This document shows positions 1 through 5,561 of a DNA stretch of 5,561 nt, piece after piece. The stretch's first letter is position 1; each line of letters starts with the position of its first letter. A program made the translations under genes and the position numbers. Under the pieces are notes generated by a model. It was not told the origin of the DNA and made no database searches. It saw only the letters and a list, made by a program, of their open reading frames with translations. Origin of the DNA: Bacillota bacterium (lineage in GTDB: Bacteria; Bacillota; Clostridia; Christensenellales; Aristaeellaceae); the NCBI GenBank assembly GCA_023443705.1, contig JAEZTD010000378.1, forward strand, positions 1-5,561. Direction: 5' to 3'.

Positions 1-2214
1 ATGAAATTCAATAAAGGCCATTGGATGGTAAAACCGTTTATTAAGCCGTTATACGCGGCGGAATGCTTCCGTGTCCGCAGGGTTGTGGACGCGGTGGAAA
101 TGCTGGTTCCCTGCCAGCGGGTGAACGGCCGCCAGGACACCATGGGCCCCGCGCTCATGGTGCGGCTGGACGCGCCGATGGAAGGCGTCATTCGGGTGGA
201 GATCGTCCACCATGCGGGCGCGCCGGTGAAAAAGCCGGAATTTGCGCTGTTCCGCAAGCAGGTTGTGCCCGTCATCGAAGAGGACGACGAGCGCCTTTCC
301 TTCCGCTCCGGGCTTCTGGAGGCGCGGGTGTCGAAGAAGAAGGGCGGATGGGGCATCGAATACCGGTACGACGGGCGCTTTTTGACCGCCAGCGGCCATC
401 GCGCGATGGCGCACTTCATCGATGAGAAGGCGGGAACGGGCTACACCCAGGAAGCGCTGAACCTTTCCGTCGGCGAGTGCGTGTACGGCCTCGGCGAGCG
501 GTTCACGCCCTTTGTCAAAAACGGGCAGGTGGTGGAGAGCTGGAACGAGGACGGCGGCGCCAACAGCGAGCTGGCCTACAAAAACGTGCCCTTTTACCTG
601 ACCAGTCGCGGCTACGGCGTGTTTGTCGACGAACCCGGCGACGTGGCCTTCGAGGTGGGCAGCGAAAACGTGGGGCGCGTACAGTTCGCGCTTCCGGGCG
701 AGCGTCTCAGCTACGCAATCGTCGGCGGCGTAGATCCGAAGGACGCGCTCCAGCGGTACGTGGCGCTGACGGGCAGGCCTGCGCTGCCGCCCGCGTGGTC
801 GATGGGGCTGTGGCTCTCGACCTCCTTCACCACCGACTACGATGAGAAGACGGTGCTGTCCTTTGTGGAAGGCATGAAGGCGCGGGACATCCCGCTGTCG
901 GTCTTCCACTTCGACTGCTGCTGGATGCAACCGTTCCGCTGGTGCGACTTTGAGTGGGACGGCGCCGTGTTCCCGGACCCCGAGCGCGTCACGAAGGCGC
1001 TTCACGACCGGGGGCTCAAGGTATGCGTATGGATCAACCCCTACATCGCCCAGGATAGTCCGATGTTCCGGGAGGGCATGGAATCGGGTTACCTCGTGAA
1101 GAAGAAAGACGGCAGCGTCTGGCAGACCGACCTTTGGCAGGCGGGCATGGGCCTTGTGGACTTCACAAACCCCGGCGCGTGGAAGTGGTACCAGGACAAG
1201 CTCCGGGCGCTCCTAGGACAGGGCGTGGACTGCTTCAAGACCGACTTCGGCGAGCGCATCCCCGTCCGGGACATCGCCTGGCACGACGGAAGCGATCCCG
1301 TCCGAATGCACAACTACTACACCCTGCTCTACAACCGCTGCGTGTTCTCGCTTCTTGAGGAGGAGCGAGGCGTGGGTGAGGCGGTCTTGTTCGCGCGCTC
1401 CGCATCGGCGGGCGGCCAGCAGATGCCCGTGCACTGGGGCGGCGACAACTTCGCCACCTATGAATCGATGGCGGAAACCCTGCGGTCAGGGCTTTCGCTG
1501 GCGGCGTCGGGCTTCGGATTCTGGAGCCACGACATCTCCGGCTTTGAGGACACCGCGCCCGCGGACGTCTACAAGCGCTGGTGCGCCTTCGGGCTTCTGT
1601 CCTCGCACAGCCGCCTGCACGGCTCCCGCAGTTACCGGGTTCCGTGGCTGTTTGACGACGAAGCGGTGGACGTTCTGCGCTTCTTCACCCGCCTCAAGTG
1701 CCGCCTGATGCCCTACCTGTACCAAAAGGCGGCGGAGGCCCACGAAGCGGGCATCCCGATGCTGCGGCCGATGTTCCTGGAGTTCCCGGACGATCCGGCC
1801 TGCCATCACCTGGACCGGCAGTACATGCTGGGCGACGCGCTGCTCGTCGCGCCGGTGTTCTCGGCGGACGGAGTCGTCGATTACTACCTGCCGGACGGCG
1901 TTTGGACGAACCTTCTGGACGGTTCCACCCGCGAAGGCGGAAGGTGGTACCGCGACCGGTGCGACTTCTTCCAGATGCCGCTCTGGGTGCGCGAAAACAC
2001 GCTTCTGCCGGTGGGCTCCGTGGAGGACACCCCGGTCTACGACTATGCGGCGGGGCTGACGCTGCGAGCCTACCGCATCGGCGAGGGCGCGTCCATCGCG
2101 ATCCCGGACGCCTCCGGAAAGACCGTGGCGACTGTAGCCGCCCGAAGGGTGGCGGGCGAAGTGGCAGTGGAGACTTCGCCGGGGCTCAAGTACACTTTCG
2201 AGGTCATTGGCTGA
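1..2214 (+). CDS. yicI: GH31 alpha-xylosidase, YicI-type
   Basis: Retaining glycoside hydrolase of family 31 that removes alpha-xylosyl residues from the non-reducing end of isoprimeverose/xyloglucan-type oligosaccharides; no signal peptide is visible, so it is probably cytoplasmic. The 737-residue product resembles E. coli YicI (772 aa, from memory) over nearly its whole length: N-terminal beta-sandwich about 1-240, (beta/alpha)8 barrel about 250-590, C-terminal beta domains after that. The catalytic nucleophile is D415 in KTDFGERIP and the acid/base is D482 in HWGGD. Residues matching YicI substrate-site positions are D184, F276, C306, W344, K413 and R466. The position matching YicI F308 is Cys (C307). 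The C-terminus stops about 35-40 residues short of YicI. The ATG at base 1 fits the family N-terminus (MKFNKGHWMVKP), but its RBS lies outside the window. Family assignment is very secure; exact substrate is inferred. It may also be called xylQ or xylS in other species. Confidence 0.95.
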   Translation: MKFNKGHWMVKPFIKPLYAAECFRVRRVVDAVEMLVPCQRVNGRQDTMGPALMVRLDAPMEGVIRVEIVHHAGAPVKKPEFALFRKQVVPVIEEDDERLSFRSGLLEARVSKKKGGWGIEYRYDGRFLTASGHRAMAHFIDEKAGTGYTQEALNLSVGECVYGLGERFTPFVKNGQVVESWNEDGGANSELAYKNVPFYLTSRGYGVFVDEPGDVAFEVGSENVGRVQFALPGERLSYAIVGGVDPKDALQRYVALTGRPALPPAWSMGLWLSTSFTTDYDEKTVLSFVEGMKARDIPLSVFHFDCCWMQPFRWCDFEWDGAVFPDPERVTKALHDRGLKVCVWINPYIAQDSPMFREGMESGYLVKKKDGSVWQTDLWQAGMGLVDFTNPGAWKWYQDKLRALLGQGVDCFKTDFGERIPVRDIAWHDGSDPVRMHNYYTLLYNRCVFSLLEEERGVGEAVLFARSASAGGQQMPVHWGGDNFATYESMAETLRSGLSLAASGFGFWSHDISGFEDTAPADVYKRWCAFGLLSSHSRLHGSRSYRVPWLFDDEAVDVLRFFTRLKCRLMPYLYQKAAEAHEAGIPMLRPMFLEFPDDPACHHLDRQYMLGDALLVAPVFSADGVVDYYLPDGVWTNLLDGSTREGGRWYRDRCDFFQMPLWVRENTLLPVGSVEDTPVYDYAAGLTLRAYRIGEGASIAIPDASGKTVATVAARRVAGEVAVETSPGLKYTFEVIG

Positions 2215-2244
2215 CGCCTCTTTCAAAACAACGCAAATGCAATT

Positions 2245-2271
2245 CGGGCCCTTCCGTTATGGAAGGGCCCG
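2245..2271. terminator. Stem-loop between converging genes, candidate bidirectional terminator
   Basis: A perfect 11-bp inverted repeat (arms 2245-2255 and 2261-2271, arm CGGGCCCTTCC) encloses the 5-base loop GTTAT. It lies 31 bases past the alpha-xylosidase stop and about 85 bases past the ferritin stop on the other strand, where a shared terminator would be expected. There is no clean T-run after the hairpin on the plus strand. On the minus strand the following bases are T-rich but interrupted (AATTGCATTTGCGTTGTTTT). Termination is therefore likely but not certain, and better supported for the ferritin direction. Confidence 0.7.
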
Positions 2272-2297
2272 AGCAAACTTCCCCGGCGGCGCGGCGG

Positions 2298-2316
2298 GCG
2301 ATTTGCCGGCAAACGC
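2298..2316. repeat. Short palindrome in the convergent gap
   Basis: TTTGCCGGCAAA at 2302-2313 is a perfect 12-bp palindrome. GCG at 2298-2300 and CGC at 2314-2316 extend the symmetry if A2301 is skipped. With no loop it cannot form a good RNA hairpin without opening central pairs. It may be a protein site, part of the ferritin mRNA 3' end, or chance in G+C-rich DNA. Confidence 0.3.
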
Positions 2317-2356
2317 AGGAATCAAGGAAACCCGCGCACCGTCTGGAAGGAAGGTC

Positions 2357-2869
2357 TTACAGAATCAGCGACGGGGCGGCGTAGACGCGGCCGGCCAGCT
2401 CGCTGTTGAGCATGTACAGGCTCTTTGGGTCGGAGCCGAAGAGGTCGAACTTGCGGATCAGGTCGTCGGCATTTTTTTCTTCCTCGCCCTGCTCCTTGAC
2501 GAACCAGTTCAGCACCTGCAGCGTGCGGTAATCCTTGTGCTCGCTGGCAAGTGTATAAATCTTGTTGATGCTCTCGGTGACGTACTTTTCGTGTTCGAGC
2601 GATTTCAGAAGGGGGTCCTTGAACGAGTCAAAAAGATGATCCGGGCCCTTGATGTCGCCGAAGGTCACACACTCGCCCTCGTTGAGCAGGTATCTGCGGA
2701 ACAGAAGCGCGTGGTCGCGCTCCTCCTGCGCCTGCACGAAGAACCAATTCTCAAAGCCGTCCAGGTTGTTGTCGGCGTAGTAATTGGACATCGCCAGGTA
2801 CAGATACGCGGAATAGAACTCCTTATTGATCTGTTCTACCAGTAGTTTCGTGATATCCGGATGCAGCAT
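2357..2869 (-). CDS. ftnA: Bacterial non-haem ferritin (FtnA type)
   Basis: Cytoplasmic iron-storage protein that oxidises Fe(II) at a di-iron ferroxidase centre and stores it as a ferric mineral inside a 24-subunit shell. The 170-residue product is close to E. coli FtnA (165 aa), and ferroxidase ligands fall at the same numbers: E17, E50, H53, E94, Q127 and E130, with Y24 nearby. E49, E126 and E129, which supply the third iron site in bacterial ferritins, are also present. The four-helix bundle spans about 5-140, followed by a fifth short helix (SLYMLNSELAGR). No haem-ligand Met in the bacterioferritin position was sought by alignment, but the overall sequence is ferritin rather than Bfr or Dps. 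The ATG is fixed by a strong GAGGAGG (plus-strand 2878-2884) eight bases upstream. Transcribed away from the DUF2156 gene; its own promoter precedes it and a stem-loop follows it. Probably a single-gene unit. Confidence 0.96.
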   Translation of the reverse strand: MLHPDITKLLVEQINKEFYSAYLYLAMSNYYADNNLDGFENWFFVQAQEERDHALLFRRYLLNEGECVTFGDIKGPDHLFDSFKDPLLKSLEHEKYVTESINKIYTLASEHKDYRTLQVLNWFVKEQGEEEKNADDLIRKFDLFGSDPKSLYMLNSELAGRVYAAPSLIL

Positions 2870-2900
2870 GCGGGTTGCCTCCTCATTTTTATGTGTATGG

Positions 2901-2929
2901 ATTATATACCCTGTCTCCGCGCCTTGAAA
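2901..2929 (-). promoter_or_regulatory. Sigma-70-type promoter of the ferritin gene
   Basis: On the minus strand a consensus -10 TATAAT lies at plus positions 2901-2906. With an exact 17-bp spacer, the -35 position holds TTTCAA (2924-2929), which matches the consensus at only 3 of 6 bases. Transcription would begin near 2894, giving a leader of about 25 bases that contains the GAGGAGG ribosome binding site. A perfect -10 with a poor -35 would fit an activated or regulated promoter. No recognisable Fur box was found by eye. Confidence 0.65.
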
Positions 2930-2948
2930 CGGGCAGGCCGCGTTTGAA
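2924..2948. repeat. Imperfect dyad overlapping the ferritin -35 box
   Basis: TTGAAACG (2924-2931) and CGTTTGAA (2941-2948) form an inverted repeat with one mismatch in eight pairs and a 9-base centre. The left arm coincides with the ferritin -35 box, a usual place for an operator. No regulator family is recognised from the sequence. Confidence 0.35.
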
Positions 2949-2959
2949 TGTTCCCAGCT

Positions 2960-2973
2960 CGAAATTTATTTCG
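2960..2973. repeat. Perfect 6-2-6 dyad between the divergent promoters
   Basis: CGAAAT-TT-ATTTCG is a perfect inverted repeat with a 2-base centre. It lies in the 51 bases between the two -35 boxes and just upstream of the plus-strand promoter. It could be a repressor or activator site; AT-rich symmetry of this length can also occur by chance. Confidence 0.35.
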
Positions 2974-2975
2974 CG

Positions 2976-2989
2976 CGCGGTTGACCGCG
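2976..2989. repeat. Perfect 6-2-6 dyad overlapping the plus-strand -35 box
   Basis: CGCGGT-TG-ACCGCG is a second perfect inverted repeat with a 2-base centre. It covers the -35 box TTGACC (2981-2986) and begins two bases after the dyad at 2960-2973; the two centres are 16 bp apart. A protein bound here would block the -35 box, so a repressor site is plausible but unproven. Confidence 0.4.
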
Positions 2990-3009
2990 ACGCGGCCGTG
3001 GTATATTAT
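2981..3009 (+). promoter_or_regulatory. Sigma-70-type promoter of the DUF2156/GNAT operon
   Basis: TTGACC (2981-2986, 5 of 6 consensus bases) and TATTAT (3004-3009, 5 of 6) are separated by exactly 17 bp. The expected start of transcription is near 3016, leaving a leader of about 56 bases before the ATG at 3072. The leader has a weak hairpin (GGGA 3022-3025 with TCCC 3031-3034) and the RBS. Confidence 0.75.
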
Positions 3010-3071
3010 CTGAGATATGGTGGGACGTCATCCCGGCCTCTCGCAAAAACAAAACTGGAAAGGGAATTTGT

Positions 3072-4022
3072 ATGTCAATGGCGCAATCAATTCGGGCGCT
3101 GGAAGAAGACCCCGCGCGAAGACAGGAGGCGGTAGGCCTCCAGTTCAGACCCATCTGTATATGCGACAAACCCTGCTTCGACCGCGCGATGCGCGAGCTG
3201 GACGACGACATCTGCGACTGTTCTTTTGCCGTGCAGTACATCTGGCGCGGAAAATACCGTACCGAAATTTGCTACTACGAGGGCGCGGTGCTGACCCGGA
3301 TCGACGTGGAGGGCGGCCATTGCTACGGCTTCCCGGCGGGCGGCGATCTCGTGCGGTCGGTCGAGGCGCTGAAGGCCCACTGCGAGGCGGTGGGCGAGAA
3401 GCTTCGGTTCGGGCTTCTGTCCGACAAGATGCGTTCGCTTTTGGAAGAGGCTTTCCCGGGCCAATTCGAGTTTGCCGAGAACCGCGACAGCGCCGACTAC
3501 CTCTACGACGCCAGAAGGTTCATCGACCTGCCCGGCCAGAAACTGCACTCCAAGCGCAACTTCATCAACCGCTTCCGCGCGGCCTACGAGGGGCGCTGGG
3601 CCTTCGAACCCTTCGACCCGGACAGGCTGGACGAATTGTACGAGTACGAGGCCCGCTGGTGCCGCGACAACCGCACCTGCGAGGGCGACCTGATGGCCGA
3701 AAACCAGGCGATCGTGAACCTGCTCGAAAACGGCAGGACACTCGGCGTGAAGGGCGGCGCGCTCCGGCTGGACGGCAAGGTGATCGGCTTCTCACTGGGC
3801 ACCTTCATCACGCCGGACGTGTTCTGCGTTCACATCGAAAAGGCGGACTGGATGATCCCTGGCGCATATCAGGTGCTGGCGAATGAGACCGCCCGGGCGT
3901 GCGCAGACGGCATCCGTTTCATCAACCGCGAGGACGACATGGGCATCGAAGGACTGCGCAAGGCCAAGCTTTCCTATCATCCGGACAAGATTGCGATGAA
4001 GTACATCGCGACGCCGGTATGA
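3072..4022 (+). CDS. DUF2156 domain protein (GNAT-fold, phosphatidylglycerol lysyltransferase-like)
   Basis: A 316-residue protein of the DUF2156/COG4866 group, related to the C-terminal acyltransferase domain of MprF (aminoacyl-phosphatidylglycerol synthase) but without any membrane segments, so cytoplasmic. The family has a tandem GNAT-like fold; its substrate is not established, though aminoacyl transfer from tRNA is a reasonable guess by kinship. Family-like stretches are SFAVQYIWRGKYRTEICYYEG (51-71), YDARRFIDLPGQKLHSKRN (145-163) and NREDDMGIEGLRKAKLSYHP (285-304). The N-terminal part carries a cysteine cluster: C29, C31, C35, C48 and C50. Start ATG 3072 follows GGAAAGGGA (3057-3065); ATG 3078 in the same frame is an alternative. 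First gene of a two-gene unit: its TGA (4020-4022) overlaps the next ATG (4019-4021). It is divergent from the ferritin gene, and the shared control region may link their expression. Confidence 0.88.
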   Translation: MSMAQSIRALEEDPARRQEAVGLQFRPICICDKPCFDRAMRELDDDICDCSFAVQYIWRGKYRTEICYYEGAVLTRIDVEGGHCYGFPAGGDLVRSVEALKAHCEAVGEKLRFGLLSDKMRSLLEEAFPGQFEFAENRDSADYLYDARRFIDLPGQKLHSKRNFINRFRAAYEGRWAFEPFDPDRLDELYEYEARWCRDNRTCEGDLMAENQAIVNLLENGRTLGVKGGALRLDGKVIGFSLGTFITPDVFCVHIEKADWMIPGAYQVLANETARACADGIRFINREDDMGIEGLRKAKLSYHPDKIAMKYIATPV

Positions 4023-4831
4023 GTGGCGTCCGGCTGTCGCGGCCGGAGGATATGGCCGCGCTGAAGGAAGTTTGGAGCGCCTCGTTCCCGGGGGATGAGA
4101 ACTTTTCCGACTGGTTTTTGGGCAATGTTTACGCGCCGGAAAACGCGTTGGTGTACGAGGACGGCGGCTGCGCCGCCGCCATGCTGCACCTCTTGCCGGT
4201 GAGCCTTCGCGCGGGCTGCGAGGCGCTGACCGCGGCCTACGTGTACGCGGTGGCCACGCTGCCTTCGTTACGGGGTAAGGGCATCGCGGCGGCGCTCCTC
4301 GGCGGAGCGGAGGATCTGGCAAAGGCGCGGGGCGCGTCTTACCTCATGCTGGTGCCCCAGTCCGAGAGCCTTTTTGAATACTACCGGCGGCAGGGCTTTG
4401 AAACGGCGTTTTTCCGCGGACATCGGACGATTGCCGCGGGCGGACCGGCGGCGTCCGGCCTTGAGACCGACGGCACGCCGGGAATTTCCGAGTTGAACGA
4501 ATGTTTCGAAGCGGCGCTTTTCGGCCGCGACCACGTGGTCCGCTCGGAGGCGGACTGGGCACGGTCGCTCACCTACCTTCGCGCGCTGGGCGTCCGCCGG
4601 ACTGGCAGGCTCGAGGGCTATGCGGTGTACGAACCGGGAGGCGCCGTGCGGGAGTTGGTGGCCCGGGATGATGCATCCCGCCGCGCGGTGGAAGTTGCCG
4701 CTCTGGATCGCCTTGACGCCAGCGAGGCGGCGTGCTTCACGCCGGAAGGCGCACTCCCCTACGGCATGGCGCGGGCTCTCCGGCCCGCCCCCGAGATCCG
4801 GTGCGGCTACGCGGGGCTGATGCTGGATTAG
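4019..4831 (+). CDS. GNAT family N-acetyltransferase
   Basis: Predicted acetyl-CoA-dependent acetyltransferase of 270 residues; acceptor unknown. The N-terminal GNAT domain (about 4-135) has the acetyl-CoA pyrophosphate-binding loop RGKGIA at 85-90 after the strand YVYAVATLPSL, and the motif-B stretch LFEYYRRQGFE (118-128), whose tyrosines are in the usual general-acid position. Residues about 150-270 look like a second, degenerate GNAT-like half (GYAVYEPGGAVRELV at 200-214 resembles paired GNAT strands), as in the Eis-like/COG4527 group. The ATG at 4019 is chosen because it overlaps the upstream TGA (ATGA), because domain homology begins directly after it, and because the earlier in-frame ATG at 3899 would add 40 basic, unstructured residues lying inside the DUF2156 gene. 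No strong ribosome binding site precedes it, so translation probably depends on coupling to the upstream gene. The two proteins may act on one pathway; this is inference from the coupling. Confidence 0.88.
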   Translation: MSGVRLSRPEDMAALKEVWSASFPGDENFSDWFLGNVYAPENALVYEDGGCAAAMLHLLPVSLRAGCEALTAAYVYAVATLPSLRGKGIAAALLGGAEDLAKARGASYLMLVPQSESLFEYYRRQGFETAFFRGHRTIAAGGPAASGLETDGTPGISELNECFEAALFGRDHVVRSEADWARSLTYLRALGVRRTGRLEGYAVYEPGGAVRELVARDDASRRAVEVAALDRLDASEAACFTPEGALPYGMARALRPAPEIRCGYAGLMLD

Positions 4832-4835
4832 GCAG

Positions 4836-4878
4836 AACCCCAAGGCGCATTTGATTCGGAGATCCCGTTAACCCCAAG
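4836..4878. repeat. Nine-base direct repeat in the GNAT-CPBP gap
   Basis: AACCCCAAG occurs at 4836-4844 and again at 4870-4878, 34 bases apart start to start. It lies in the 89-base gap after the GNAT stop. The rest of the gap shows no terminator hairpin. The repeat is short and may be chance. Confidence 0.25.
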
Positions 4879-4893
4879 CGTTTGTTCGTTGCA

Positions 4894-4902
4894 TGTTATA
4901 GA
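4894..4902 (+). promoter_or_regulatory. Possible extended -10 promoter before the CPBP gene
   Basis: TGTTATAGA (4894-4902) reads as an extended -10 element (TG, one base, TATAGA, 4 of 6 consensus). No acceptable -35 box lies 16-18 bp upstream. Transcription would start near 4909, directly at the ribosome binding site, leaving a leader of only about a dozen bases. Readthrough from the upstream pair is an equally good explanation for expression. Confidence 0.3.
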
Positions 4903-4920
4903 CAGGTGCGGGAGGATTCG

Positions 4921-5561
4921 ATGCGTACGGCAGTTTACATGGCCTCTTTGGCATATTTCCTCATATACCAGCCGATCGGCGGCGCTATTGGGCATAGGAA
5001 ATTCATGCGCGCCGTCTTGCACGAGCCGACGGCAAGGATCAAGTACTACCGTCAGCTGATTGGGGAAATAATAGCCGCCTCAGCAGTCGTATTCCTCTTA
5101 ATGTTTGCGGGTTGGTATTCCGCCTCGGACATCGGTATCTCGCTACCGGGGTTCACAGCCGCCATCGACCGCTGGGTCGCTTGTGGTGTGCTCGTGGTTC
5201 TGGGCGTATACGCGGTGCTGATCGTCTATCAGGTCGTGATGGCCAGGATCAGCCAGCCCTATCGGGCCAAGCTGAGCGATGTGGCGCTGTCCGAGGATAT
5301 ACTCCTGCTGATGCCCCGTACACGGCAAGAGAAACGCCTTTGGACATGGGTTTCGCTGACTGCCGGGCTCTTTGAGGAGCTGCTCTACAGGGGATATTTG
5401 CTTTACCTGATCCGCTTTCTGATCCCGGACATCAACGTCTACCTGTGCCTCGCGGTGATGGCCGTGGTTTTCGGCTTGGGCCATGCGTATCAAGGCGCTT
5501 CCGGGGTTCTGAAGACCGCTTTTTATGGGCTTTTGCTTTCCGCGCTTTATCTGGTCACCGG
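4921..5561 (+). CDS. CPBP (CAAX/Abi) family intramembrane metalloprotease, 5' part only
   Basis: Open frame running off the right edge after 213 codons, so the C-terminus is missing. It is a multi-pass membrane protein with hydrophobic segments at about 5-23, 46-65, 86-106, 141-157, 170-190 and 195-213. The CPBP motif 1 EExxxR is E152, E153, R157 (FEELLYRG) and motif 2 FxxxH is F184 to H188 (FGLGHAYQG). The glutamates and histidine are the expected metal-binding active-site residues; the later conserved motifs (a further His and Asn/Asp) lie beyond the window. Family members range from prenyl-CAAX endopeptidases to bacteriocin self-immunity proteins; no target can be named here. ATG 4921 follows GGGAGGA (4910-4916) at a slightly short distance; ATG 4939 is an alternative but would shorten the first membrane segment. 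G+C by hand count is about 57%, below its neighbours, with codons such as ATA and TTA. The gene starts 89 bases after the GNAT gene with no terminator between. Confidence 0.87.
   Translation, partial: MRTAVYMASLAYFLIYQPIGGAIGHRKFMRAVLHEPTARIKYYRQLIGEIIAASAVVFLLMFAGWYSASDIGISLPGFTAAIDRWVACGVLVVLGVYAVLIVYQVVMARISQPYRAKLSDVALSEDILLLMPRTRQEKRLWTWVSLTAGLFEELLYRGYLLYLIRFLIPDINVYLCLAVMAVVFGLGHAYQGASGVLKTAFYGLLLSALYLVT

Noticed and set aside
49..1005. Long open frame on the minus strand (318 codons) inside the alpha-xylosidase gene
   Set aside because: It lies opposite a gene with clear full-length homology; its product is rich in Arg, His and Ala without recognisable motifs, as expected for the antisense of a G+C-rich gene.
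1486..2226. Minus-strand open frame of 246 codons overlapping the end of the alpha-xylosidase gene
   Set aside because: Antisense shadow of conserved coding sequence, no recognisable family and no convincing start region.
1698..2384. Plus-strand open frame of 228 codons across the alpha-xylosidase stop
   Set aside because: It is out of frame with the conserved C-terminal part, has low-complexity Gly/Arg/Pro-rich sequence and runs through the terminator hairpin.
2207..2845. Plus-strand open frame of 212 codons opposite the ferritin gene
   Set aside because: The minus strand encodes a ferritin with every ferroxidase ligand; the plus-strand frame is its complement.
2870..3071. Fur box or riboswitch in the ferritin/DUF2156 intergenic region
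   Set aside because: No stretch resembling the A/T-rich Fur consensus was found by eye, and the leaders (about 25 and 56 bases) are too short and unstructured for a known riboswitch.
2875..3135. Plus-strand open frame of 86 codons across the divergent control region
   Set aside because: It covers both promoters, overlaps the DUF2156 gene out of frame and shows no protein family resemblance.
3017..3886. Plus-strand 289-codon open frame over the DUF2156 gene
   Set aside because: Product is Arg/Gly-rich and featureless; the other frame carries conserved DUF2156 motifs throughout.
3899..4018. Upstream in-frame start for the GNAT gene at 3899
   Set aside because: The added 40 residues are encoded by the out-of-frame, conserved C-terminal part of the DUF2156 gene; the ATG at 4019 with ATGA overlap fits the domain start.

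Overview
The window carries five protein-coding genes and no RNA genes, mobile elements or CRISPR arrays that I can see. Base composition is high in G+C (roughly mid-60s % in the lines I hand-counted, about 57% in the last gene). The gene content (YicI-type GH31 alpha-xylosidase, FtnA-type ferritin, a DUF2156 protein paired with a GNAT acetyltransferase, a CPBP membrane protease, strong AGGAGG-type ribosome binding sites) suggests a fairly high-G+C member of the Clostridia/Firmicutes, plausibly a gut anaerobe. That taxonomic guess is inference from protein resemblance, not a database result.

Layout: (1) 1-2214 (+) is a GH31 alpha-xylosidase starting at the first base, so its promoter and RBS are outside the window. 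(2) 2215-2356 is the gap between converging genes; it holds a perfect 11-bp stem-loop (2245-2271), a candidate bidirectional terminator. (3) 2357-2869 (-) is a ferritin with a complete ferroxidase centre. (4) 2870-3071 is a divergent control region with a promoter on each strand and three dyad symmetries on or between the -35 boxes. (5) 3072-4022 and 4019-4831 (+) are a translationally coupled pair (ATGA overlap): a DUF2156 protein and a GNAT acetyltransferase. (6) 4832-4920 is a short gap with no terminator. (7) 4921 to the window end (+) is the 5' part of a CPBP/CAAX-type intramembrane protease, open at the right edge.

Functionally these are separate modules: release of alpha-linked xylose from xyloglucan-type oligosaccharides, iron storage and detoxification, a probable two-protein acyl/aminoacyl-transfer unit with unknown substrate, and a membrane protease of unknown target. 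I see no strong evidence of an undescribed multi-gene system. The points most worth checking are the symmetric sites in the ferritin/DUF2156 divergent region, a substitution at a xylose-recognition position of the alpha-xylosidase, and a cysteine cluster in the DUF2156 protein.
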